From Lycium barbarum (Eukaryota > Streptophyta > Magnoliopsida > Solanales > Solanaceae): a DNA stretch of 64,000 nucleotides. Below the pieces are notes generated by a model that had not been told where the DNA came from, ran no database searches, and worked only from the letters and a program-made list of their open reading frames with translations. This document shows positions 12,561 through 24,935 of this stretch, piece after piece. The stretch spans positions 87,942,321-88,006,320 of the forward strand of contig NC_083341.1 of NCBI RefSeq assembly GCF_019175385.1. Direction: 5' to 3'. The position numbers and the translations under genes were made by a program. The first letter of the stretch is position 1; every line of letters begins with the position of its first letter.

Positions 12561-13110
12561 ACATCATACAACACCTCGTACTCTCGGGCTAAGGACTGAC
12601 CCGTTGGAAATGAGTGGTTTAGCTCCAACCAAGAGGATGTGCGTCAACATTTATGTTATAACATATCAGAACGTTCGTAAATCCAAACTCTATATGAAAA
12701 GTTATTCACGTTCCACTAAAAAATAGGAAAAATATTCTAAGTGTTGGACTCAGCAAGACAGTACAACGTGAGGCCCATTGGACCAAAGTTTGGCTGGTGG
12801 AGGTCGCGCCACATTGGAATGGTTGTTATGAGGAAAAAAATTGAGAATTTGGCTAAGTGTGGGAATGGAAGATAGGTGACGCGACACGACGCCTATTGTA
12901 ATGAAATTCATCATGATGGACGACGCGAAGCCTATCAAGGCCAACTCCACCACGTTGTCCATCGTGACGTGACAACTAGGGTTTCTTGCCTCCAGTCTTT
13001 AAACATGACACTTGAGCATTTTATTTTGAAAATTCATTCCAGACTTCATTTTCAAGCCCTAAGCATGGTCCTCTGCTCCTCTTATCCTCCCATGTTAAGG
13101 TAACTCAATC
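12561..13110 (+). repeat. Probable partial plus-strand gypsy LTR
   Basis: It starts near ACACCTCGTACTCTCGGGCTAA, a Tekay-like LTR opening. It has GC-rich imperfect palindromic wording around 12870-12970 (GACGCGACACGACGCC, GACGACGCGAAGCC, ACGTTGTCCATCGTGACGTGAC). It then shows a leader-like TAGGGTTTCTTGCC and a donor-like TTAAGGTAACTC near 13096. Boundaries are uncertain and no TSD was found. Confidence 0.4.
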
Positions 13111-13334
13111 CTGTTGTTTAGAGGCTTATTTTGGGCCTTGGTGTGTTATGGCTTTTCTTTTATTCTAGCAGTCTCTTTGGAGCTAATGTTTAACAATTTT
13201 TACATATCACAGCTAAAAATTTATTGTAATTTTATCTTTTACTTCAGATTCGATGGGTGCAAGAGAATGTGTAGATTTTTGGACGAGGTGTACCACTCTG
13301 TAAATTTGGGTTACGTATGAATGTGCTAAATAAG
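13111..13334. other. Unassigned AT-rich DNA
   Basis: Short pyrimidine-rich passage between two LTR-like blocks. I see no gene or repeat boundary that can be supported. Confidence 0.3.
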
Positions 13335-15576
13335 TGTTAACGTGATATTTTAGCAATATGAAGTCCCATCGGGATGAGTTTGGGTGGAAATAGTTGTTTG
13401 AAATCAAGACGAATAGTGAGCTGCATAAGATTTGATAGAATCGATTAAGTTTATGGTAAGTTTGCCTTCCAGCCAGTTTACGGGAATATCCGTTAGGAAT
13501 TTGAGAAAACTCAAACCATGAAAGTTGTAGCCCTTTGAAATACCTTTCCATCTATATAAGGTGGAGGTGAAACACAACCATATAAGGTGGAGGCAAAATG
13601 GAGCTGTGTACAAAAAGTATGCACATTTTACTAAAGACAGTGCATGGCATCACCGCATCGCGCGGGTGGCGCATGCCAGTACCCTCTTTGAACCTTTTTC
13701 TGTGCCTCGTGTGGCACCCCTACTATGTACGGGTGGCACACGAGTTAGGATTCTTCAGACTTCGTATTTATTTGGTATTTAAGGTCGGGGTTTATTTCGC
13801 CAACTTTCCCAGACACGAAAAACAACCTAGAGGGAGATAGAACTCATCCCAAGCCTAAAAAACACTTCAAGGTAAGTTTTGATGATGATTATAAGTTGAT
13901 TTCAATTCCCTAATACCCTTATTAAACCCTTCAATTCCATAGATATTCGATTGAGACTTCATTTTTGACGAACGAATCCTAGAATCCGAATTCAAGAGAA
14001 TTGAACGTCAAAAAGGTAATACCTTCATCCTCTAATCGATTATAGCTTTGTATTGGTGATTATCGACTATCATTTCATGAGATATGAGTCGATGGGTTTG
14101 ATGGAAAAGCATGAACGAATATAAATTTGGGTTGTTTATTGTTGATTGTTTATTAAGGGTGTTGTTTATCAAATGGGTGATGAGGGATGATGATAATTGT
14201 AGCATTATGAGATTGTAGAATCATCTAGAAGCAAGAGGACGGGTTGTTGGTGTAGAAACACCATTGATGAGAGTTCGTAGAGCTTCATTCCTACCAAGTG
14301 TTTGATAAAATGCTTAGATGACCAAAACATGAGTATTATACTAACATTGATTCCCTTTGACATATATTGCTATAGATTAAAGTCGAAAAAGGTGACAAAC
14401 ATCGTAGTACGCTAAAAGAACAGAATTGAGGTATGTAAGGCTAACACTCTACGCGTGGAATGTTAATGATTCTCCCCATGCCATGATCTTTGACGACTAT
14501 TATGAATTGCCTCAGAGATAGAGTTAAGCCTTAGTTTTATGGAAAACTTCTATTCTCTTAACAATATAGTTTGGTAATTCGTTCATGATGGTCATTTCGA
14601 ATGTCATGAACTCAGTATATAATCAGTATAGAATCGTGTTTGATATCCTCTGAGTCTCAGTCATGAAAAATCAGTATGCTTATGAACAGTTAATACTCTA
14701 TACTCTATAAACAATTCATGAATCCATGTCTCAGGCTAGTAATGTTCAGTATTCCATGTTATGCATTACAGTATGATTCTTAGTTCCTTAATAGAAATTG
14801 TTAAATGCTGAACACCTATATTTGGGCTCGAGGCCACAGTTTATGTATACGTATACTTGGGCCCGAGGCTATAGATTTTTGCACTTAGTTTTGGGCCTGA
14901 GGCCACAAAATATAAACTCACTTCAAACAGGTGATTTCACATTCAAATAGGGATTACTTATGACTATACTTCTCTTGTTCAGTTCTACTATCAGTATGTT
15001 TCAGTTTCAGTATGTTCATGTTTATTGTTGCTGCCCTTTCCCCGAGCACCCCAGAGCTAATTATATCTTTTAGTTGGTTTTAAATACAAGTACAATTCAA
15101 ATGTACTTACGTCCTTTTTTCCCAGGGCTTGCATTTCGCGATACTGGTACTAATTTACAGGATGATAGATCTGCTCAGTAGGGTTCTCGTATCAACTGCT
15201 TGGTGAGACCCAGTTTCCTTCGGGGCGTTATTTATCTTTCCGTCATTCTTTTATATTAGATAGTAAGGTATGCCGGGGGCCTTGTCCCGGAATTAGTACT
15301 TCATTATTCTTTAGAGGCTTCATAGACTAGAACAACAGTTAGTCAGTGTTTCACAGGATTTTATGTTAGCCATGTTGGCTATGTTTTTACACGTCAGACT
15401 TATTTCGCATTTATGATTATTCACTTAGACATTTCAACAGCTCACTTTGTTTATTTATTAGATTTTGCATCAGTATATGTCCTATGTTGATTCAGCCAGC
15501 AATGTGGTTCGCTGGGTCACATGTAGTCAGGCACCGAGTGTCGTGTTACGCCCATGCTATGGCTTGGGGAGTGACA
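13335..15576 (+). repeat. 5' LTR of a plus-strand Tekay-type gypsy element
   Basis: The right end GAGTGACA (15576) is followed by a PBS, which fixes it as a 5' LTR. The left end, TGTTAACGTGATA at 13335, is an estimate. In order it holds the palindromic-word region (13655-13745), a TATA-like TATTTAAGG (about 13775), a splice-donor-like AAGGTAAG (13869-13876), the block GAGGTATGTAAGGCTAAC (14428-14445) and the hairpin AGTAC...GTACT (15089-15107). The same order is seen in the other Tekay LTRs here. Confidence 0.7.
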
Positions 15577-15581
15577 AAGCT

Positions 15582-15593
15582 TGGTATCAGATC
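15582..15593 (+). promoter_or_regulatory. Primer-binding site (initiator-Met tRNA type)
   Basis: TGGTATCAGATC lies 5 nt after the LTR end. It differs at one base from TGGTATCAGAGC, the PBS found in the other elements of this window, which is complementary to the 3' end of initiator methionine tRNA. Confidence 0.7.
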
Positions 15594-15796
15594 TCTAGGT
15601 TCTAGTGTCCTAGGGAGTCTATGAAGCTGTGTCCAGTGGGGTCACTTTTACGTGTGTGTTCCTGCCACACGTGTAAACAGTTGACCATCAACACATTTAG
15701 GATTGTCTCATTTATTTCATACTCTAGATCGTGCAATTAGAGCTATGACTTCAGGAAACTCTTTTAACTCGTGCATATTGCATTTCATACTAAAAA

Positions 15797-16774
15797 TGTC
15801 TGCTAAGAGAAAGTATACAAAGAAAAAGTAAGCTACTAGACAAAGGGATAATATCGATGCTGCCCGAGAATTGGACTCTCGAACTCAGGGAGTTTGCACC
15901 AGGGCTCAGGGACACGCATCAGGTTCAGTACCCAGACAACACCCCATCTGCTACTGAGAAGCCTGCGGAGATCCGTTCTGCAGTCCCTCCGCCGCCGAGT
16001 GCTACTGATATGGATGTTATGGGAGCTATCCAGTTGCTCACGCAGATTGTTGCTACACAAGGTCAACATTAGAGAACGTCTCCAAGTGCAGGTACTCATG
16101 ACGGGTCGTCCAACTCTAGGATCAAGGAGTTCATTCGTATGTACCCTTCAGTGTTTACAGGGTCCAATAGGACTGAGGATTCGCAAAATTTTATTGATGT
16201 GGTTTAGAGGATTTTTCATGTCATGCATACTACCGAGACAGAGCAGTAGAGTTTGCTACTTATCAACTGAAGGATGTTGCTGCTATCTGGTATGAATCAT
16301 GGAAAGATTCCCAAGGGGAGGATGCACTTCTTGCGACTTGGGATGAATTTGCAGAAGCATTTATTGAGCACTTCCTACCACTAGAGTTCAGGGAGGCAAA
16401 GGCTCTAGAATTGGAAAGACTCGAGCAGAATGACATGAGTGTGGATGAATACCACCTCAAGTTCTTTTCGCTGGCCAAAAATGCTCCACACATGGTTGCC
16501 AATATGAGGGCCAGAGTTAGGCATTTTGTGTTGGGTCTTGCACACTACTTGTTTGGTGTTCTAATATCCCTGCTCAGAATAAACACATGAAAATTATTAA
16601 GATGGTAGTTTTTGCACAAGGTAAAGAGGATTGAAAGAAGGAAGAAGAGAAATTACAGAAAGGGAGAGACAAGGAATTCGGTAAGGGGGCTAAGTCTACA
16701 GGTAACATCAGCAATGGGGGATCCCAGGGTGGTGGAGGTAGACGGATTTTCAATAAGAGGTCATCAAGACCCTA
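15797..16774 (+). pseudogene. Decayed gag of the plus-strand Tekay element, cut by the Tat LTR
   Basis: The frame opens with MSAKRKYTKKK at 15797 and is quickly broken by stops. The best preserved part is 16250-16560, which reads as the capsid-like gag domain (YESWKDSQ, TWDEFAEAFIEHFLP, ALELERLEQNDMSVDEY, VRHFVLGL). This is the Retrotrans_gag family seen upstream of Tekay pol genes. A basic, Gly-rich tail follows (GGGGRRIFNKRSSRPY) up to 16774, where the Tat LTR begins mid-gene. The missing remainder of gag-pol should lie beyond the right side of the window. Multiple stops and probable frameshifts make it non-functional. Confidence 0.8.
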
Positions 16775-19700
16775 TGTTACGGTTCACTTTTACGCGAGAC
16801 ATAAATGCTACTTCGAAGTTGTGGACTCTGATGGATTTATTTATTTTGAGAGTCGCCACCTAATTTATAAGGGTTATTAGGAAAACCAAGTAAAATGGTT
16901 TATTCAAACAAAGAAAAATCCTTTTAAACCAGAGTTCGAGGTAAGGGTTCAGGTGATTCCTCGGGGAAGGCGTTAAGACACCCCGATATTAAGAATCCGT
17001 AAAATACGATTGACCTTCGAGCTTCAATGTGTGATTTGTAATTATTTGCTTAAAATAGTTTAAAATCTTATATATCATATCATGGCGTTCATTTGAAATA
17101 TTTTGGTAAAAATCCCTTTATTTGTAGAAGTTAAGTTCCCTAAACAAATGCATGTAAGGTTTGAAATGGTCATTTCATTTCCGGACCAAAACACTCCCAA
17201 GATTTCTCTTGAGTAGAGTTGAACTTAATTAATCCAAATGTTATGCCCCTTTAATCCTCATAAGTGTTTTATGTATAAAAAACGAAAGTCCCAAGTGTAT
17301 GTCCTTTGTAAAAATGCCATATAAAAATGCAATATGATTTATGCAAGTTTATAAAAGTACTCCTTTTAATCACAAGTCATTTATCCATTTTTCATTTATA
17401 TCGAAGCTCAACCGTACACTATTTGAATCCTTTCCTCAAACTATAGTTTAAAAGAAATTCACTTTGCTTCATTTCTAAGGGGCTTGGCCCAAAGGATTTA
17501 GAAAAAAAGAAAAAGGTCATTTGGGTCCCCTTTAAACTATTTTGAAATTCTTTTCTACAAGTCTTGCTTTAGAAATCAAAATTTTTCTTGTCTTTTGAAA
17601 TTTCTAAAAGAAAATTAAGAAAGTTTGACCACTCATAAATGCTCACTATTTTTTCAGAATTTTGCCAGGTTCAGGACAAATCAATTTTTTCAAAGAAAAC
17701 ACGTACTCCACCGTTTTTCAGTTTCAATTTTACAACAAAGAGATCGAGATTCATTTTTTAGCCACGCTTTTGCTGAAACATTGGCACTTATATTTTATTG
17801 GGTCCAGATTTGAAATAGTAGCCGGGTTCCTATCCATTCTAAACGATACACGTATCATTTTGCCTAATTCAACTAAGTTATAACCAATCGAGTTTCAATA
17901 TTTACAAGCATTTATCACAACATCATTTACAAAATAATGCATATAATAAAAAGAACAAGGAAGGCTGGTGGTCCTACCGAGCCCACTAGTTGGCCATTTT
18001 CACCCATGGTTGGGCCTTCAATGTTGGATTCGGATTCGATGAAAAAGAGTGTTGGGCCTTTGGCCCAACGAGACAGTAGTCGTGGGTTGGACTCGAATGG
18101 CCCATGCGAGTGAGACCATGCAAGGAAAGGAGAGGAAACAAAGAACAATGCTGTTAGAGAGCATCTAGGCTTAACAGACTATGTACACAAGAATTAATTG
18201 TAACATAACATTTACACACAATCTCAGACACATATAAACATATATCAACTATAGCATAGTATATCCATGGAAACAAACACAATGAAGACCAAATAAGTCT
18301 AACAAAACGGGACAAATCCAAACACCTAGGAAGGAGAAAAACTGTAGGCCCAAACACCAAATCGTATGTGAAGTATGAGATAAAAGGCCCAAATCAGATT
18401 TTTCAAGGATGGACTCAAAGGACAGGTCCACACCAATTAACATCAGACTTAATCAGTAGTCAATACTATGTATACCACTGGTATACATGATATACACTCT
18501 ATGCATACCGAAATATACACGAGATATATATCTTGTATACTTAGCATATACCATACCATACTTAGCAAAACTCAATCAGATATACACAGAGATACAAGGA
18601 CATACTTGATATATATACTCAAAACATATATTTATTCTAAAGAGAACACCTCACTAAATCAAGAGGGAAAAAGAGTAGCCCATGATAAAACCAAACATGT
18701 AATGACACCAACATGACAAATAATCTTTAGCTAAGGATGAAGGACCAAGGATAGTAGACAAGGGCACTTAGCATTTTCATATTTGCTCATTTGATCATTA
18801 TGCAACAATATAAGCTTAGCTTTGACTCACTCAAGGAAAAGTCACTTAAGGGAAAAACTCATTTGCTCTGTTTGATAATCAAGTTAGATACTTAAGCTCA
18901 CAATATACATGAATATATAGGAATTGAACACTGTTTGAACCAGATACAGATGAGTATTTGTAAACACTTAACTATCCCAGTGGATTAGAGTCAATTAGTC
19001 CATTCAAGAGCATATAAACACTATGAGCATTTCAACTCAACTAAGACTTAGGCCAACCAAACGGCTAATACACAAGCTTGAAAAAGTTGTTCAGTTTAAT
19101 CAAAACAGACAAGGCACAAATTTTCTTCATGGTTTTAACTTAACCCTTTCATGCACAGATCCATTTTAAAACACATTTAAATTAGTTTCCAACTTAAAAC
19201 TGTTCTAGATTTGATTATCAGCAAACTAACAATATTTATCACCCATTAAGTAAACTAATCAAGTGTTGACATAACTATACAAGTACACATGTGTATAATA
19301 TACTAGGGCCTAACTATGAGCAAAGATTAATACAGAATTCATGAATCAGGATAAGGTTGGATCATTTACTAAGAAATTGAGTCAAACAAATCTACAGACT
19401 AGTCCTATATTAGCTAAGTTATACCAGACCAACAAAAAAGCATATATCCACAGTCAATGATCATCAGGCTAATCCAACATTCATGATTTAAAGAACAACT
19501 ACATTAAGCAAATATAGAAGAATCTTATCGAGGAGGTTCATGCTTTGTGATTCCAATTGAATCCTATAAGTGCAAGATGACTTTGACTTGACCAAGATGA
19601 ATGTCAAACTAAAAAAAAACTTGTGACCACCCTCTTTAAACCATGTTGGGCTATAAATAAGTTACTTCATATTCACCTTACATCAGACCAAGCAAGGCAT

Positions 19701-20747
19701 ATTGGATTCAAGTTTAATGGTAAGCTAAACTGATTCCTACATTTGCACCATCCAAGATAGATCAACTCATCAAAGCCAACACAGGCTTATTGAACAGGAT
19801 AAAACTAAGTCCTATGCTGAGAAGTTAAACTAAGACAAAAATGAAAAGTTCATGAGATGAATAACCACTATTGGGATCATCCTTTACAACAACTAATAGA
19901 CACCTAATAATGCTTAAGCTATTCCGGACAAACACACACCATTTAACATAGAAAAGACTACATTAGATAAGTATATAAGCAGGAAGGCACAAGCTAATGC
20001 AGATGACAGACTCATGACCTAGTGTGGATTACTTTACCTGATCAACACTCTCACATGTCTAGCTTTCATGAAGGCCAAACTTAATCTAAACGAGAAAACA
20101 TTAGAAACATGGTGAGGCAAATAATTGTCACTAGATTACACTGATGTAGCAGATTAAACATTCAGACACATAGAGCATTTCAAGCAAATGATAACACTTG
20201 CCACACAGAGCATTTCAAGTATTTCAAACAGCCTAGGAAGGCTAACACATTAAAGTATAAACTAATCTACTACTAACCAAAAAAACTTAACAAAAACACA
20301 CAAAATTACATACTAGATATACAAAATACTTAAGCAAATAAGTAAACAAAAACTAAAACAAAACTTAAACTAAAACAAGTAAACAAACAAACAAATAAAC
20401 AAAGTAAGGATGTAATTTTACCATTTGTAGTGGTAGCCTTGCCGAGAATGGAGCTTGAGAATTGTCTATCTTCTCCACACCTCACAGCCACATGAACCAC
20501 AAAGAAATCAAAAAGTTTTAATAAACTAAAATAAAATTTTAAACTAATAAGGGTTTCGGGCAAGCCAAAACCCTTAATATGCTCACAAAGCTCAGTTTAA
20601 AACCATAATGGGTTTTCGCTGAATCTTGCAAGTATTTTTGTATGTGCAATGAAGAATTGGGGGTTCTTTATATAGAACCCCAAAAACCCAAAAACGAGGG
20701 TTACCGATGTGGGAGTACTCGAATTGGGGGGAATTCAAGAGGGAATT
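16775..20747 (-). repeat. 3' LTR of the Tat/Ogre-like element, distal part
   Basis: Non-coding and AT-rich. It continues, after the copia insertion, the LTR that begins at 37842. The terminal TGTTACGG (plus-strand reading) lies at 16775 next to gag sequence. The related plus-strand LTR extends about 77 bp further, to GACGTGACA (8976), so this copy may be trimmed or a variant. Together the two parts make an LTR of about 5.0 kb, in the range of Ogre-type LTRs. A T(A)n-like stretch with TATACAC repeats lies at 18465-18620. Confidence 0.75.
20660..20715 (-). promoter_or_regulatory. USE-like box plus TATA box of the minus-strand Tat LTR
   Basis: On the minus strand, CTCCCACATCG (20715-20705, 10 of 11 to the USE consensus) is followed 30 nt later by TATATAAA (20674-20667). 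The TATA again sits in the loop of an inverted repeat, GGGGTTCT (20660-20667) and AGAACCCC (20674-20681). The same design occurs at 42-101 in the other Tat LTR although the flanking sequence is diverged. Confidence 0.6.
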
Positions 20748-21633
20748 TGATAAGCTCAAGTGCATTCATGTTTTGATGATTGTCAAACAAATTCAGAACT
20801 AGATAGAGACCTAGTATGTGATCTGCTCTCTGTGTTCCTTGCACGATGAGTAGAGACAGTTGTAAAGCCAAAGTACTTACTGCACAAGTACAGCAGTTGA
20901 GCTGGCCCATGCTTTAGGTCAAATATTAAATGAGTAGTCTCTATCTATCTCAGATGCTTCCCACTATACATACAATATGTTGCAACATATTGTGCATCAC
21001 TTGGAAAACCAAAAAATCCCTCAAAAGGTGAAGCCGTCACAAGACACTCCAAGTTTTCAACAAAGCTAATCACAAACTGAAGGATCTGTTCCAACGGCAA
21101 AGATGTTTTATTCTCTTAGTTTGCTTTAAGCTTTGTTTATGTGCTTTAACTTGTAAACCTACTTTTCTCTTATAAGAAGCTGTTGTAGGTATTTCAAATT
21201 CTTAGCAGTTGTTAGGCAGTTTACCTTTCAATTTATTAAGTGGTACCCCTGGCTAGTGTGTAGTTTAAGGTGTATTAGTTGGGTTGGCTAGAGGAAGTTA
21301 CCTTAGTTTCCTTGGCTAGAGTTAGTTAAGTTGAGGTGTTTGCAATTGGTGTATTGCAAAGGTTGAGGGACTATGGGAGTTAGTCCTAGGTTGCTACTAT
21401 TGTAACAATTGAGGGATTATGGGAGTTAGTTCCTAGCTTACAATAGGTTGTAATCTGAAGTTGCTCGTGTAGTGGAGTTGAAATCCTGCAGGGGTAGGTC
21501 GTAGTTTTTAATCCCTTGAGCAAGGAGTTTTCCACGGTAAAAACAGTGCCTTCTTTACTTACTACATTGCACAAGGGAATTGGTACACAACCAAGTCCCT
21601 CATATATTGTTGGTGGACGCATGACCTGCAACA
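20748..21633 (+). repeat. 5' LTR of the Sirevirus-like element
   Basis: 886 bp, TGATAAGC...TGCAACA. The PBS starts 2 nt later. The 3' LTR copy (35944-36816) is 873 bp and ends in TGCAATA, so the canonical CA terminus is mutated there. Short ORFs inside the LTR are not genes. Confidence 0.88.
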
Positions 21634-21635
21634 AT

Positions 21636-21647
21636 TGGTATCAGAGC
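21636..21647 (+). promoter_or_regulatory. Primer-binding site of the Sirevirus-like element
   Basis: TGGTATCAGAGC, complementary to the 3' end of initiator-Met tRNA, directly after the 5' LTR. Confidence 0.88.
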
Positions 21648-21699
21648 GGGTGATTTTTAAGAAGTTAACACCTACAAAGAATCTGTAAATTAGCTGCTC

Positions 21700-22277
21700 C
21701 ACCCAATACGGAAGAAGGTCAATCTTTCACTAGGCCACCCATATTTAACGAAAAATACTATGGGTGGTGGAGGACTAGAATGCACGACTTCATCATGGAT
21801 GAAGACTCAGAATTGTAGGATATCATCTGTGATGATCCCTATATTCCAGTACACATAGGTGAAGATCGTATAAAAACCACTGCCAAAACAAGGAAAGAAT
21901 ACATTGATGCTGACAGAAAGGTAGTGGAGAAAAGTTATAAAGCCAAGAAAATCCTTGTGTGTGGGATAGGACCTGATGAATACAATCGAGTCTCAGCATG
22001 ATCAACTGCTAAAGAGATCTGGGAAGCTCTTCAAACTGCCCATGAAAGAACAACACAGGTGAAGAACTCCAAGATCGACATGCTCGGCATAGATTATGAA
22101 ATGTTCAAAATGAAAAAGGGAGAATCTATTCATGATATGCATACTAGATTCATCTCTATTATAAATGAGCTTCATTCTCTTGGAGAAGTCATCATAACCA
22201 CCAAAGTGGTAAGAACGTTGCTGGGTGTGTTACCTGACTCCTGGGATAGCAAGGTAAATGCTATCTCTGAAGCCAAA
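21700..22277 (+). pseudogene. Copia gag, N-terminal part
   Basis: The frame contains PPIFNEKYYGWWRTRMHDF, then KEIWEALQTAHERT and the capsid-like GESIHDMHTRF and VLPDSWDSKV words. This is the UBN2/DUF4219 gag family of copia elements, which builds the virus-like particle. In-frame stops lie at 21816-21818 and 21999-22001. At 22277 the frame is cut by the Tekay element. Downstream of that element it resumes at 32289 in the same frame, across the CCAAA duplication. The gene was therefore still aligned when hit, but it is not functional now. Confidence 0.85.
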
Positions 22278-24730
22278 TGCAACGACCCGGCTAGGGGGCC
22301 GCGACGAGCACCCGGTGCTACCCCACCCGAGCACCCCCGTATCGTACATAACATAACATCTAGGTGAACCATGAGTCAATTCGTCCTTTTCTTATCGTTA
22401 ATCATATTGATCCCATTAGACGATCATCATCATTTAACATATCATAGGCATCTATGCCACATCATAAGTACAAGGCCGACGAGGCCAACAAAAGATATAC
22501 AAAACATGGGCCGACATGACCGAACATGTCTACCCACATACACATGACTACGAGCCTCTAAGAGTACGACATATCGTATGAGCGGGACAGGACCCCGCTA
22601 TGCCCATAATTATATACACAAAAGAATAAGTACCCAAAAGCTACGGCTCCAAAAGAAATGGAGCTCTGCTATGCAATCTCTGAATAAGCAGCTATGGATC
22701 AAGTCTGTCTCCCTGTGCACCTGCGGGCATGACCCAACGTCCACAAACAAAAAGGACGTCAGTACGAAGAATGTACTGAGTATGTAAAGCATGATCAATA
22801 TCAATATAGCAGCATAATAGATATCATATGAAGATAGCATAGGAGGGGAGACAGTAATATCATCATCATCATATCGCTTACTTGCATACATCGTCGTTCA
22901 TATCCCATAATAATACTCGTACCATACTTGTGCTCATACTCGTATACATGCCCCTATTCGCATTCATATACATAGTCTTTTCACATTCATATTCATATTA
23001 TATACATAGCCATACACTTATATACATACATAGCGTACCTGACCCTAAGGCTCGGTGTTTCGTACGTACTTGGCCAACCAAGGCTCAATGTTATTTCTAC
23101 CTGGCCCTACCAAGGCTTCAGGGTTATCCGTACCATCTGCAGACGTGTGCGCGTGTTACGTAATCATATACATACATACATATATACATCCATATACCTA
23201 TATTCTACCCGGCATTATAAGCTCGGGGTGTCATTATAGGCCTTCATAGGCACATGTGAATATAATAGCCCGTAGGCACCTTTAGCATCATTATTATTAT
23301 CATCGTCATCACTATCATCATCGTTTTCGCTACATCTCTATCTTATGCTTACTCGTCAATGGGGTGCGTAGTACATTCGTAGCACGTATCAAGGGTCGTG
23401 AGCTTATGAGCTCGGAATATCAATCATTTGGAGACAACATACTCATTTAGAGGAATTAGGAATATGGTCAAAGAATCATGCCTTATGAAAGAAGGGTTAG
23501 CCTCACATACCTTTCCGTCGAACTATTCTACACTTGCACGTTCCCTCCCAATGCTAGCGTTTATACCTTCATTAATATCATAACAATGGTCATTAGTCAT
23601 TCACATTATCCACATTATCTAGATTCCTCAATTTGCCTCTAATTCACCCACATTCATGGTCACAACACCCATCTTCGTCCATTCGTCTAAAGTGTTTAGT
23701 TCATGATCTTAATACCATTTATAACACATTCATATCACAACACAACAACATTCATAACTCAATTCAAACTATTTCTCAAAATGTCACTATTCATCAATCA
23801 TGACCTAGTTGACCACATTTTCTACAATCCATGTATTTTAATTCCCCAATACCTTAAACATCTTATAAAAATCATGAATCTTACCTTAGAAGTTGTAGGA
23901 ACAGTCTTTGGTTGATAATACTCCTCTTTGAGCAAAACCCTAGTTTTTCTCCATTTGGATTTCTTGACTTGGATGATCCTTGATGATTCCCTTATCCTTG
24001 ATTCACTTGTCTTAATGTTATGGATGACTTAAAATCCTTGGAAACTCATATAATAAATGTAGAGAGAAGTTTTAGATAGAAGTGGTGTAATGTTGTAATG
24101 AAATAAAATAAGTCTTGATCCTCATATTTAATGAATTGAAAAATCTGTGCTGGGTGAACAGTGGTCGTCCATGGAGGTTTACGGTCCATATTCCACTTTA
24201 CGGACCGTCCCTCGTGGTCGTCTTTAAGCTTAAGCAGGACCAGAGACTTTGGCCTGCATGCATGGTGATTTACGACCATGGTTTATGGGCCGTAAATCAC
24301 TTTACGGTCCGTCCACCAGGTCGTAAATCACTTTACGGTCCGTCCACTAGGTCGTATTATACCTTTTCCTCAGCTGGCAGAAAGTTGAAGTTTGGCATGC
24401 CAGTTTACGACCTGGCAGTTTACGGACCGTATACCAGTTTACGGTCCGTATTTGCACTTTACGACCACTAGCAGACAGCTGAAGCCTTTGCATGGCAGTT
24501 TACGACTGCCAGTTTACGAACCGTATTGCACTTTACGGTCCGTATTTTGCAATATACGACCACTGGGCAGTTTTGCCAACTTTCAATTCTTTTCATTTCT
24601 CGACTTTTCATTCCAATCATCCACATCCCTTTAGATACATTTCCCTTGAAACATTATACACTCGCACTCCTCACACACATCATTAGTTCATTTACTTGCG
24701 TACCAACGGGAAATTTTCCGAGGTGTAACA
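22278..24730 (-). repeat. 3' LTR of the young Tekay element
   Basis: 2453 bp. It carries the hairpin AGTAC...GTACT (22761-22777), the GGTATGTGAGGCTAACC block (23495-23512), the donor-like AAGGTAAG (23880-23887) and an array of TTTACGGTCCGTA-type palindromic words (24160-24560), in minus-strand reverse order. It contains a 47-bp stretch (about 22851-22897), an extra repeat unit near 24305-24340 and about 14 bp near 24505 that the sister LTR lacks. Confidence 0.95.
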
Positions 24731-24744
24731 TTCTACCCCCCTTA
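24731..24744 (-). promoter_or_regulatory. Polypurine tract of the young Tekay element
   Basis: On the minus strand AAGGGGGGTAGAA immediately precedes the 3' LTR start TGTTACACCTCGG. This is the plus-strand priming site for reverse transcription. Confidence 0.85.
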
Positions 24745-24935
24745 GGAACATTCGTCCTCGAATGTTAAAGGCTTGGGGAATTCTATAAAAATTTCGCCAG
24801 AGTTTCCTTTATAAAGTGGCAATACCATATTGTCACAACAACCCACAATAGCAATGCCTCACAGGACAATAATACGACAGCAATAGAAATTTGGCCACAC
24901 ACGACCTAAATGCATAAAAAGGAATTATACATACC

